Source: Streptomyces sp. Tue 6430 (GTDB taxonomy: Bacteria; Actinomycetota; Actinomycetes; Streptomycetales; Streptomycetaceae). From it: a stretch of DNA of 64,000 bases. How positions within the stretch are numbered: the stretch's first letter is position 1; each line of letters starts with the position of its first letter. The stretch lies in the NCBI GenBank assembly GCA_021568835.1, contig JAKGSH010000010.1, forward strand, positions 682,001 through 746,000, in the 5' to 3' direction. Position numbers and translations under genes: made by a program. Under the pieces are notes generated by a model that was given only the letters and a program-made list of their open reading frames with translations, made no database searches and had not been told where the DNA came from. Below are positions 53,969 through 63,709 of the stretch, in pieces.

Positions 53969-55517
53969 ATGACAGCTATCTCCAGGAGCGGATCCGGACG
54001 CAGGGGCGTCGCGACCCTCATATGCGGGGCACTGGCCACCGGGGGCTCGCGGCCGCCGGCGTCGCCACGCTGGCGCCCGGGGAGGCGGCCGCCTCCAGCC
54101 ACCGGGAGGCCCGCTCGTCTCGGGCACCCCGCAGTACGACAACACCGACGTGTACGCCTTCGTGAGCCCGGACAAACCGGACACCACGACGATCGTCGCG
54201 AACTGGATCCCGTTCGAGGAGCCGGCCGGCGGCCCGAACTTCTTCCCGTTCGCGGAGGACGCCCAGTACGACATCCACGTCGACAACAACGGTGACGCGC
54301 AGGGCGAACTGCTCTTCCGCTACACCTTCAAGACGCATGTGAAGAACAAGAAGACGTTCCTGTACAACACCGGGGCGGTCGAGAGCCTGGACGACCCGGA
54401 CCTGAACGTGACCCAGACGTACGACCTCGAACTGGTCAAGCTGAAGAAGGGGAAGGCGGTCCACACGACGAAGCTCGCGGACGACGTGCCGGTGGCGCCG
54501 TCGAACGTCGGCAAGGCCTCGATGCCGGACTACGCCAAGCTGCGCAAGCAGGCGGTCTACAAGCTCTCCAACGGTTCGCAGACCTTCGCCGGCCAGGCGG
54601 ACGACCCGTTCTTCCTCGACCTGCGCGTCTTCGACCTGCTGTACGGCGGGAACCTCTCCGAGGTCGGCAACGACACGCTCAAGGGCTACAACGTCAACTC
54701 GATCGCCCTCCAGGTGCCGACGGACCTGATCGCCGAGTCCGCGCACCAGCCGGTCGTGGGCATCTGGTCGACCACCCAGCGCCGTAACGCGCAGGGCTAC
54801 TACACGCAGGTCTCCCGGCTGGGCAGCCCGCTGGTCAACGAGGTCGTCAACCCCATCAAGGACAAGGACAGGTTCAACGCGTCCGAGCCGAAGGACGACG
54901 GCCAGTTCCTGAAGAACGTCACCAATCCGGAGCTGCCGAAGCTCATCGAGGCGATCTACAAGATCAAGGCGCCCGCCGAGCCGCGCAACGACCTGGTGGA
55001 CGTGTTCCTCAAGGGCGTGAAGGGGCTCAACCAGCCGCCGCACGTGACGCCTTCGGAGCAACTGCGCCTCAACACCTCCATCAAGCCGACCGCCTCCCCC
55101 AAGCGCCTCGGCGTGCTCGACGGCGACAACGCGGGCTTCCCGAACGGGCGCCGGCTCACCGACGACGTGATCGACGCCTCGCTCCAGGTCGTCGAGGGCG
55201 AACTGCTGGGCGCCAAGAACGACCTGGGTGACGCGGTCGACAAGAACGACAAGCACTTCGAGAAGGCCTTCCCCTACGTCGCGCTGCCGACCGAGGGTTC
55301 CCGCGGCCCGCTCGCCAAGGGCGTCAGCACGGGCAACGACGTCCGCAACCAGCTCGGCGACGCGCTCCGGCCCGCGGGCACCGCGTCCGGGACGGACACC
55401 ACCGTGATCGCCGCCTCGGCGGGCGCCGGCGCGGCCGGGGTCCTGCTCGTCGGCGGCGGCCTGATGTGGTGGCGCCGGACGAGCGGCGGCCACGGCCGAC
55501 GGGCGTACCGGGGCTGA
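53969..55517 (+). CDS. DUF4331-family exported protein (frameshifted)
   Basis: About 516 residues after two early corrections (about 54042 and 54112). The N-terminal signal reads RRGVATLICGALATGG then LAAAGVATLAPGEAAA. The DUF4331 domain (QYDNTDVYAFVSPDKPDTT; FDLRVFDLLYGG-type segments) fills the rest, and a C-terminal helix (AASAGAGAAGVLLVGGGLMW) plus WRR anchors it to the membrane. DUF4331 proteins are beta-propeller-like, often encoded beside ECF sigma factors; function unknown. A strong terminator follows at 55560. Confidence 0.88.
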
Positions 55518-55559
55518 CGCCGGTCCGGCCCACGGGTCCGCAGGCGGACCCCTTCGTCC

Positions 55560-55598
55560 GGGCGGGCCGGGGAGAATCCTGCGCTCCCCGGCCCGCCC
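55560..55598 (+). terminator. Terminator after the DUF4331 gene, perfect 15-bp stem
   Basis: GGGCGGGCCGGGGAG pairs exactly with CTCCCCGGCCCGCCC across a nine-base loop, 43 bases after the stop. The TPR gene begins about 100 bases further on and may have its own promoter. Confidence 0.85.
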
Positions 55599-55700
55599 CA
55601 CCGACGGGCGCGGCCCGCGTACTCATCCCCCACGGCGCGGGCCGCGCCACCCCCACGCACGTGCGCAGGACGATTCACCCCAGGAGACCGAGGAGAGGGC

Positions 55701-57478
55701 ATGCCCCCGCGTACGAACGACGGCGGACCGGAGCGCGAGCGGCCGGCCTCCGGGCCCGGTGCCACCGCCCCGGTGAAGGAGACGGCGTCCGGGGAGACCG
55801 GGGCCGGGGAGACCGGGGCCGGGCGAACGGCGGGCACGCCGACGGCACGGCCGGAGGCGACGGAGACCGCCGGTGCGGCCGGTGCGGCCGGGAAGGCCGC
55901 GGAGGCCGCGGAGACCCACGACACCCGGACCGCCCCGGCTTCCGGATCCACCGAACCCGCCGAGACCCTCGGGACCGCCCCGACCGCCGCGGCCGCCCCG
56001 GCTTCCGGGGCTTCCGGGGCTTCCGGGGCTTCCGGGACTCCCGAAGCAACTGGGACCACGGGAGCCGCCGGAGCCGCCCCGGTGCCCGAAGCGGCCCGGT
56101 CCGCCGAGGAACGGGTCGCCGCCGTTCGGCGGGTCGCCGCCGCGGGGCGCCGTTGGCGGTCCGTGCAGCTCGGGGCCTGTGCCGCCCTGCTGGCCGTGGG
56201 TCTCACCGCGGGGGCGATCGCGTTCGGCGCGGTGCGGGACGGCGCGGACGCGCCGGTGGTGACGGCCGCCGCGGTCTCCCCCGGTCTGCTCGCGGCCGCC
56301 GACCTCGGCACCGGCATCGCCTCGCTCCAGGCCCATCTCCGCGACCAGCCGAAGGACTTCGGCGGCTGGGCCACCCTCGGCCTCGCCTACGTCGAGCAGG
56401 CCCGCACCCAGGGCGACCCCTCCCGCTACCCGCAGGCCGAGCGGGCGCTGAAGCGCTCCCTCGCCCTGCGCCCGGACAACGACCAGGCCCTGGCCGGCCG
56501 TGCCGCGCTCGCCGCGGCCCGCCACGAGTTCGCCGACGCGCTCGCCGACGCCGACCGGGCCCTGGAACTGAACCCCTACAACGAACGCGCCCTGTGCTCC
56601 CGCATCGACGCGCTCGTCGAACTGGGCCGGTACGAGGAGGCGGCGCGGGCGGCCCGCACGGCCGACGAACGGCGGCCCGGCATACCGGTGTTCACCCGCT
56701 ACGCGTACGTCCAGGAGCTGCGCGGCGACGTCGCCGGCGCCCGCCGGGTCCTGGACCGGGCGCTCGCGGCCTCGACCACGCCGGGCGACATCGCCTACGT
56801 GGCCACCCAGCTCGGCCTGCTCGCCTGGAACCAGGGCGACGACGCCACCGCCCTCACCCATTACGCCCGCGCCCTCGCCGCCGACGAGGACTATCTCCCG
56901 GCGCTGGAGGGCCGCGCCCGCGCCCTGGCGGCGAGCGGCCGGCAGGCGGAGGCGATCGAGGAGCTGGAGAACGTGGTCGCCCGCTTCCCGCTCCCCGGCC
57001 CGCTGGTCGCGTCGGGCGAGCTGTACGAGGTGCGCGGCGGCGAGGGCGACGCGGCGAAGGCGCGGGACCGGTACCGGCTCGTCGACGCCTGGACGGCGCT
57101 CGCCCGCGCGGGCGGCGTCAACGTCGACCTGGACACCGCGCTCGCCGCCGCCGACCACGGCGACCGGGCGGCGGCACTGCGCGCGGCCCGCGCCGAATGG
57201 AACCGCCGCCGCACCGTGCACACCGCCGACGCCCTCGCCTGGGCCCTGCACGTCAACGGCGAGGACGACGAGGCGCTCGGCCACGCCCGGCAGGCCACGG
57301 CCACCGGTTACCGCAACGCCGCCTTCCTCTACCACCGGGGCGTGATCGAACGGGCCACGGGCCACCCGGACGACGCCCGCGCCCACCTCGCCGCGGCCCT
57401 GGAACTGAACCCCGGCTTCTCGGCCCTCGGGCCCGCGAGGCCCGTGCCGCCCTGAAGGCGCTGGAGGCGGCCGAGTGA
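55701..57478 (+). CDS. TPR-repeat membrane protein (frameshifted at 3' end)
   Basis: About 592 residues. An Ala/Thr/Glu-rich cytoplasmic region of about 150 residues (with GASGASGAS repeats) precedes one membrane helix (GACAALLAVGLTAGAIAFG). An extracytoplasmic array of tetratricopeptide repeats follows (ERALKRSLALRPDNDQALAG; ADRALELNPYNERALCSRID; ALTHYARALAADEDYLPALE). One G is missing at about 57431, giving the end ALGAREARAALKALEAAE. The stop overlaps the transporter GTG as GTGA, so the two proteins are probably coupled. Confidence 0.87.
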
Positions 57479-59155
57479 CGCCCCGTCGCGCGTTCGCCTC
57501 CGGCGCGGCCGTCCTGACGGCCGGGTGCGCGCTCGCCCTGTTCCCCTCCACCGGTGCGAGCGCGCACCCCTGGGCAACTTCACCGTCAACCGGTACGACG
57601 GCCTCGTGGCCGCCCCCGGTCAGCTGCGCGTCGACCACGTGGAGGATCTCGCGGAGATCCCGGCGACCCAGGCGAAGCCGGACGTCGAACGGCTCGGTAC
57701 GGCCGGGTGGGCCCGGCAGCGGTGCGCCACGGCCGCCGCGGACAGCCGCCTCACCGTCGACGGCCGTACGGTCGCCCTCACGGCCGCCGCCGCGGAGGCG
57801 GAGCTGCGGCCGGGGCAGGCGGGGCTGGACACCCTGCGCGTGCGGTGCCGGCTGACCGCTCCGCTGCCCGGGGCCGCGTCGGTGTCCCTCGCCTTCCGCA
57901 GCGCGGGCGCCTCCTCCGGGCCCGGCTGGCGCGAGATCACCGCGCGCGGTGACCGGACGACGCTCACCGGCGCGGATGTACCGCGAGAGTCGGTGTCCGG
58001 GGAACTGACGCGTTATCCGGCCGAGTTGCTGTCCTCGCCCGCCGACACCGCGACCGCTTCCCTGCGGGTGCGGCCCGGCGGCCCGGCGCTCACCGGGGAA
58101 GAGGAGGGCGACGCGCCCGCCGCGTCCGTGCTGCCCCGCGGCGCGGACCGCTGGACGCGGGCCCTGGACGGCCTGGTCGCCCGGCAGCACCTCACCCTCG
58201 GTTTCGCCGCGCTGGCGCTGGTCCTCGCCGTCGGCCTCGGGGCGATGCACGCCCTCGCGCCGGGACACGGCAAGACGCTCATGGCCGCGACGGCGGCCGC
58301 CCGCGGCGACCGGGCCCGCTTCAGGGACGTCCTGCCCCTGGCCGCGTCCGTCACCGTCACCCACACCCTCGGCGTGGTCGCCCTCGGCCTCCTGGTCACC
58401 GCCGGCTCGGCCGCCGCGCCCTCGGTGGTCGCCTGGCTGGGCCTGGCCAGCGGCGCCCTCGTCCTGTTCGCGGGCGCGACCCTCGTACGACGGGCCTGGC
58501 ACCACCGGGCCCACGGCACCGGACACGGGCCTCCGCACCCGCACCCGCACCGGCCGGCGAAGCCGCCCGCCCGCCGGCCGGCCCTGGTCGGCGCGCCCGC
58601 GGAGCACCCCGGCCGGGCCACCGCCCACGAGCACCCGCGCGACCGCGAACACGACCACCCCCACCGCGGCCACGGTCACCACCACGGCCATCACCACCCC
58701 CACGACGGCGAGCACGGGCACGACGGCGGACACCGGCACGGGCACGCCCACACCCACACCCACACCCACACCCACACCCACGGCGGTGTGCCCCACAGCC
58801 ACCCCACCGCCCCGACCCTGCGCGGCACGATCCTGCTCGGCTTCGCCGGGGGCTGGTCCCCAGTCCCTCCGCGGTCGTCGTGCTGGTCGGCGCCGCGGCA
58901 CTCGGCCACGCCTGGTTCGGGCTGCTGCTCGTCGTCGCGTACGGGATCGGGCTGGCCCTGACCCTGACGGCCGCCGGGTTCGCCGTCGTCCGGCTGGGCG
59001 CGGGCGCGGCCCGGCTGCTGGACCGGAGCCCGCGCCGGACCGGCCACCCGGCGGTGGCGCTGGTGCGCCGGAACCTGCCCCTGTGGTCGGCGCTGGTGGT
59101 CGTGGCCCTCGGTGTCGGGCTGGTGTTCAAGGGGGCCGCATCCGTACTGGTCTGA
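57475..59155 (+). CDS. NicO-family nickel/cobalt-type transporter with His-rich loop (frameshifted)
   Basis: About 560 residues after corrections at about 57571 and 58854. A signal-like N-terminus leads to an extracytoplasmic domain of about 200 residues (NFTVNRYDGLVAAPGQLRVD). The NicO membrane domain has GLGAMHALAPGHGKT and VTHTLGVVALGLL, then a very His-rich loop (HHHGHHHPHDGEHGHD; HAHTHTHTHTHTHGG) and the second helical bundle. Family members move Ni or Co, usually outward in the RcnA-like group. Coupling to the TPR gene and proximity to an ECF sigma operon suggest a metal or envelope stress role. Confidence 0.87.
58747..58776. repeat. Hexanucleotide repeat (CCCACA)5, coding
   Basis: Five copies encode the (His-Thr)n part of the metal-binding loop of the NicO transporter. 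Copy number would change the number of histidines without breaking the frame. Confidence 0.85.
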
Positions 59156-59194
59156 GCTACGTTGGGGAGGTATTCACCAGGATGCGAAGGGGGA

Positions 59195-60838
59195 ATGGGG
59201 TGCGCGGTGACCGAGGAGCCCGGCAGTGAGCGTCTGATCGCGGGCCGCTACCGTCTGCTGTCCCCGCTCGGCGAGGGCGGCATGGGCACGGTGTGGCGGG
59301 CCCGGGACGAGGTGCTGCACCGTGAGGTCGCCGTCAAGGAGGTCCGCGCCCCGGCCGGACTGCCGGCCTCGGACGTCGAGCGGCTGTACGCCCGGCTGGA
59401 GCGGGAGGCCTGGGCCGCCGCCCGGGTGGCGAACCGCAATGTGGTGACGGTGTACGACGTGGTCGTGCAGGACGGCCGGCCGTGGATCGTCATGGAGCTG
59501 GTGCGGGGCATCTCCCTCGCCGAACTGCTGCAGGCCGAGGGCCCGTTGGAGCCCGCGCGGGCCGCGCGCATCGGGGTCGAGGTACTGGCCGCGCTGCGGG
59601 CGGCGCACGAGGCGGGCGTGCTGCACCGGGACGTGAAACCCGCCAACGTGCTGATGTCCAACGACGGCCGGGTGGTGCTCACCGACTTCGGTATCGCCTC
59701 CGTCGAGGGCACCTCGGCGCTGACCATGACCGGCGAGGTCATCGGCTCGCCCGAGTTCCTCGCGCCGGAGCGGGCGCTGGGCCGCACGCCGGGTCCCGAG
59801 TCGGACCTGTGGTCGCTGGGCGTGCTGCTGTACGCGGCGGTCGAGGGCACCTCCCCCTTCCGGCACGACACGCCGTTGAGCACCCTGCGCGCGATCGTCG
59901 ACGAGGAGCTGCCGCGGCCGCGCCGGGCGGGCGCGCTGGCCCCCGTCATCGAGGGGCTGCTGCGCAAGGACCCGGCCGAACGGGTGCCGGCCGAGGTGGC
60001 CGAGACCGATCTGCGGGTCGTCGCCGCGGGCGGCGCCGCCCGGCCCGGCACGTTCCGGTCGGCGACGCCGTATCCGCCGACGGCCGCCGGGCCGCCGGCG
60101 ACGTCGCGCACCGAGCCGCTGCCGTCGCCGGGTCCGCTGCCGTCGCCGGGTCCGTCCTGGACCGGCCCGCAGGGGGACGCCGCCCGGACCGGGCCCGGCC
60201 GTGACCGGCGTACCGCGGGGGTGCTGATCGCCGGTGTGGCGGCGCTGGCACTGGCGGTCGGCGGGCTGACGTACGCGCTGCTGAGCCGGGATGGCGGGGG
60301 CGGCGGCGACGGCGGTGGAGGGGCCGTCAGCAGCCTTTCGCAGGGCGTGAGTCCGTCCGCGACACCGCGGGAGAGCGGGACCACGGACAGTGGGGCACCC
60401 TCGCCGGAGGCGAGTCCGGGCGGGAGCGGGAGCGCCACGAGCGAGGCGCCGCCGCAGTCCGTGGCGGTCACGGTCACCGGATCGCACACGGACTACTCGG
60501 GGTCCTGCCCGCCGCCGGACGCGCAGGCGCCCACGTTCACGGCGACCTTCACGGTGGGCCGGCTGCCCGCGCGGGTGTCCTACCGGTGGGTGTCGCGGGA
60601 GGGCGGACTCGTGGACGCGGGCTGGAAGACCCTGGAACTTCCCGCCGGCGGCGGGAAGTCGGGGCAGGACAGGGTGGTCGTGACCACGCCCGCCGAGAGC
60701 GGGACGTACCGCGACGCGATCGGTGTCGAGGTGCGCGAGCCGCGTCGCGTGACGTCGGAATCCGTGCCGTTCTCGGTCACGTGCGAGACGGAGGCCCCGT
60801 CGGGCGGGGCCTCCCCCTCGGTGTCGTCCTCGGGGTGA
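59195..60838 (+). CDS. Receptor-type Ser/Thr protein kinase (Hanks/PknB type)
   Basis: 547 residues from the ATG at 59195; the GTG at 59207 is an equally plausible start. Kinase domain: LGEGGMGTVWRA glycine loop, Lys48 in VAVKEV, HRDVKPANVL with Asp146, DFGIAS and GSPEFLAPERA. A Pro-rich linker precedes a single membrane helix (about 341-362, GVLIAGVAALALAVGGLTYA), and an extracellular domain with two cysteines (GSCPPPDAQ; SVTCETE) follows. No PASTA repeats. Intact. The ligand is unknown. Confidence 0.92.
   Translation: MGCAVTEEPGSERLIAGRYRLLSPLGEGGMGTVWRARDEVLHREVAVKEVRAPAGLPASDVERLYARLEREAWAAARVANRNVVTVYDVVVQDGRPWIVMELVRGISLAELLQAEGPLEPARAARIGVEVLAALRAAHEAGVLHRDVKPANVLMSNDGRVVLTDFGIASVEGTSALTMTGEVIGSPEFLAPERALGRTPGPESDLWSLGVLLYAAVEGTSPFRHDTPLSTLRAIVDEELPRPRRAGALAPVIEGLLRKDPAERVPAEVAETDLRVVAAGGAARPGTFRSATPYPPTAAGPPATSRTEPLPSPGPLPSPGPSWTGPQGDAARTGPGRDRRTAGVLIAGVAALALAVGGLTYALLSRDGGGGGDGGGGAVSSLSQGVSPSATPRESGTTDSGAPSPEASPGGSGSATSEAPPQSVAVTVTGSHTDYSGSCPPPDAQAPTFTATFTVGRLPARVSYRWVSREGGLVDAGWKTLELPAGGGKSGQDRVVVTTPAESGTYRDAIGVEVREPRRVTSESVPFSVTCETEAPSGGASPSVSSSG
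60791..60813 (-). terminator. Hairpin in the kinase 3' end, likely serving the esterase gene
   Basis: GAGGCCCCG pairs with CGGGGCCTC across TCGGG. It lies 30 bases beyond the esterase stop on the minus strand but within the last kinase codons; the two genes end only four bases apart. Confidence 0.55.
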
Positions 60839-60842
60839 GGGC

Positions 60843-61649
60843 TCAGGCGGCGTTGTTGAGGACCGGCAGGTAGCCACCCGACTGGCCGGACGCGGTCGGG
60901 TGGTAGGACTCACCGATGTTGAGCCAGTTGACGCTGTGCAGCCAGGAGCTGCCGGAGCAGATCTCGTGGCCGGTGAAGGTGGTGCGGACGTCTCCGAAGA
61001 CGAAGCCGTGGGCGGCGGCGCGCTGGGCGGTGACGCTGTTGAGGAGGTCGGAGGCGTTGTTGATGGCGGTGCGCTTGGTCTCGGACAGCCCCAGGCAGGT
61101 CGTGCCGAGCTGGTAGAAGCGGGGGTAGCCGATGACGACGACGCGGGCGGCGGGCGCCTTGGAGCGGATCGCCGAGTAGACGCTGTCGAGCTGGCCGGGC
61201 AGCGTGGAACTGACGTAGGAGCGCGCGGTGTTGACGCGGCTGAGGCAGGTGCTGTCGGTGCTGGTGACGCAGGTGGTCATGACGTCGGCGAAGCCGGCGT
61301 CGTTGCCGCCGATGCTGATGGAGACCAGGCCGGTGGAGGAGTTGAGCGGGCCGAGCTGTCCGGCGAGGACATCACCCGTCCGAGCGCCCGAGCAAGCGGT
61401 GAACGCGAACGAGGCGGGGGCGTGTGCGGCGTTCCAGAGGTACGGGAAGGCCTTCGTGCTGCGCTTGCAGTCGCCGCTGGAGCTGATGTAGCTGCCGGAT
61501 CCGACACCTGAGGAGTAGGAGTCGCCGAGGGCCACATAGCCCCCGGTGGCGGCGAGTTGGGCGCCCTGTGCCGAGGCCGCCCCGGTGAGGGCAGCGCCGA
61601 AGGCGAGGAGCAGCGAACTGACAAGCACGGCAATACGGGAACGTCTCAT
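60843..61649 (-). CDS. Secreted SGNH/GDSL esterase-lipase
   Basis: 268 residues, intact. Signal peptide to about residue 30. Block I GDSYSSG with nucleophile Ser44, block III GGNDAGF, and the C-terminal His250 in GESYHPTASG. Six cysteines suit three disulfides. It closely resembles the Streptomyces extracellular SGNH hydrolases, which hydrolyse short- and medium-chain esters; the region recalls SCO1725 of S. coelicolor. TGGTACCA-type palindromic DNA lies upstream near 61686. Confidence 0.93.
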   Translation of the reverse strand: MRRSRIAVLVSSLLLAFGAALTGAASAQGAQLAATGGYVALGDSYSSGVGSGSYISSSGDCKRSTKAFPYLWNAAHAPASFAFTACSGARTGDVLAGQLGPLNSSTGLVSISIGGNDAGFADVMTTCVTSTDSTCLSRVNTARSYVSSTLPGQLDSVYSAIRSKAPAARVVVIGYPRFYQLGTTCLGLSETKRTAINNASDLLNSVTAQRAAAHGFVFGDVRTTFTGHEICSGSSWLHSVNWLNIGESYHPTASGQSGGYLPVLNNAA

Positions 61650-61955
61650 GGAATCTCCCTTAGCAGGATCTCGGCGTCAACCTTGGTACCAGCTACGCGC
61701 GTTGACAGGAAGTGTTCATGCCAAGTCTTCTCGTCCCGACGGCGATCGATCATTTCCCGTTCGTTACGTGGGCACGTCAATTTTGTTGACTGGCTTTCAA
61801 CACCCTTGTTCTACGGCGGTAGATGACGGAGTCTTTACCCCGGCCGAGAGCGGAACGCCGCGACGCTCGACGCCGTGTGCGCCGACTCCGCGCGCACCCC
61901 CCACAGACGCGCGCCCCACCCCGGCGTGCGCCGCCTAGAGGAGGACTCCCTCGTA
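61650..61955. other. Divergent intergenic region with promoter-like boxes
   Basis: 306 bases between the esterase and the subtilase. TTGACA occurs at 61702-61707 and TTGACT at 61786-61791, the latter within a GTTGA...TCAAC inverted repeat. No convincing -10 box can be assigned. No gene is supported here. Confidence 0.4.
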
Positions 61956-63160
61956 ATGGCACACCTTCGCAGCACCAAGGTCCGCGTCTCCGCCGCCGCC
62001 ACCGTGGCGGCCGCCGCCCTCGTCGGCGGCCTGACCGCGCTTCCCGCCCAGGCCGCCCCGGCCGAGGGCAGGGTCCTCGCGGCCGGCTCCCCCACCGCCG
62101 TCAAGGACAGCTACATCGTCACCCTCAAGCAGGACGCCGGTTTCCGGGCGTCCTCGGCGACGGGCAAGGACCTCGTCGAGAGCTACGGCGGCTCGGTGAA
62201 GAAGACGTTCGGCGCCGCGCTGAACGGCTACACCGCTACCCTCTCCGCCGCCGAGGCGAGGAGACTGGCCGCCGACCCCGCGGTCGCGACCGTCGAGCAG
62301 AACCAGACCGTCCACGTGGACGCCACGCAGTCCAGCGCCCCCTGGGGCCTGGACCGCATCGACCAGACCTCGCTCCCGCTGTCCGGCACCTACACCTACC
62401 CGGACTCCGGCGGCAGCGGCGTGACGGCCTACGTCATCGACACCGGCGTGCGCATCACGCACTCCCAGATCAGCGGCCGGGCCGTCAACGGCTACGACGC
62501 CGTCGACGGCGACAACGTCGCCCAGGACGGCAACGGCCACGGCACCCACGTCGCCACCACGATCGCGGGCACCACCTACGGCGTCGCCAAGAAGGCGAAG
62601 ATCGTGGCCGTCCGCGTGCTGAACAACTCCGGCTCCGGCACCACGGCCGGCGTGATCGCGGGCATCGACTGGGTGACCGCGAACCACTCCGGCCCCTCGG
62701 TCGCCAACATGTCCCTCGGCGGCGGCGTCTCCACCACCCTGGACGCGGCCGTGCGCCGCTCCATATCCAGCGGCGTCACCTACGCCGTCGCGGCGGGCAA
62801 CAGCAACACCGCCGCCTCCTCCTCGTCCCCGGCCCGGGTCACCGAGGCCATCACGGTCGGCGCCACCACCAGCACCGACGCCAGGGCGAGCTACTCCAAC
62901 TACGGTTCGTCCCTGGACATCTTCGCCCCGGCTCCTCCATCACGGCGGGCTGGTACACCAGCGACACCGCCACGAACACCATCTCCGGCACGTCGATGGC
63001 GACCCCGCACGTCGCGGGCGCGGCCGCGATCTACCTGGCGGGCCACACCTCGGCCACCCCGGCCCAGGTCGCCACGGCCCTGGTCAACGGCGCGACCACC
63101 GGCAAGGTCACCAGCGCGGGCACCGGTTCGCCGAACCGCCTGCTGAAGATCGTCCCGTGA
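61956..63160 (+). CDS. Secreted S8 subtilisin-like serine protease, proteinase K type (frameshifted)
   Basis: About 401 residues. Signal peptide ends near ALPAQAAP. An I9 inhibitor-type propeptide follows (DSYIVTLKQDAGF to VEQNQTVH). The catalytic domain has Asp162 (VIDTGV), His195 (NGHGTHVA), the oxyanion Asn in AAGNSN and Ser347 (GTSMATPHVAG, corrected numbering). One G is missing at about 62935 (IFAPG-SSITAGW). The precursor should be processed to a mature protease of about 28 kDa. AGAGGAGG lies 10-17 bases before the ATG. Confidence 0.93.
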
Positions 63161-63197
63161 TCCGGCGCCGCTGAGGCGGCGACCGGTCACCCCCCGT

Positions 63198-63226
63198 TCC
63201 CCGGAGGCGCACCCGGCCTCCGGGGA
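63198..63226 (+). terminator. Terminator after the subtilase gene
   Basis: CCCCGGAGGC pairs with GCCTCCGGGG across a seven-base loop, with one further T-A pair, 38 bases after the stop codon. Confidence 0.75.
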
Positions 63227-63553
63227 GCGTTCGTGTCAGGTTCCTGATCATCGAGGTCCGTCCCGGTGCGGGACGACCCGTTGGGTAACGGTCAAACGAA
63301 CAAAAAGGTGAGGCCTCGTTCCAGGTCTTGCCATACGGGCGCATTCGTCAATACCGTCAGACATCTCACCCGCATCGGACCGTCGGTAAGCGGCTCTAGG
63401 GGAGGGCTCAAGGACCGCGACGGTTTCCGGCGCGGGGCGCGGTAGGGGGGTGCCGTGCCCGGTGACCGAACCTGGTGACCGGGTCGTGCCGCGCAGTCGG
63501 CCGCCGTCTTTTTCCGGTGGCCGGTCAGCTTTGCCTGCTCACCCGGGGTGCGC

Positions 63554-63611
63554 GGAGAGGTCTTCCGCCATGCCCGGCCGCAGGGCCGACGGAGAGGCCT
63601 TCCGTCATGCC
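63554..63611. repeat. Direct repeat upstream of the glycosyltransferase
   Basis: GGAGAGGTCTTCCGCCATGC and GGAGAGGCCTTCCGTCATGC (each followed by C) occur 37 bases apart, differing at two positions. Confidence 0.7.
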
Positions 63612-63709
63612 GTGCGGCCGCGGGTGACACCACAACCCCCCTTTCGAACCGGACTTACATCCGGGCCGCCCGGGGGTGGGCGGTCCACCGGACGAGAGGG
63701 ACCAGACCC

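Larger units (their letters stand above)
63161..63709. other. Long 5' region of the glycosyltransferase gene
   Basis: 549 bases. After the terminator there is an AT-richer patch (about 63285-63315, CAAACGAACAAAAAGG) and a near-exact 21-base direct repeat (63554-63574 and 63591-63611). No coding frame is supported. The length suggests a regulated promoter or leader. Confidence 0.45.
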
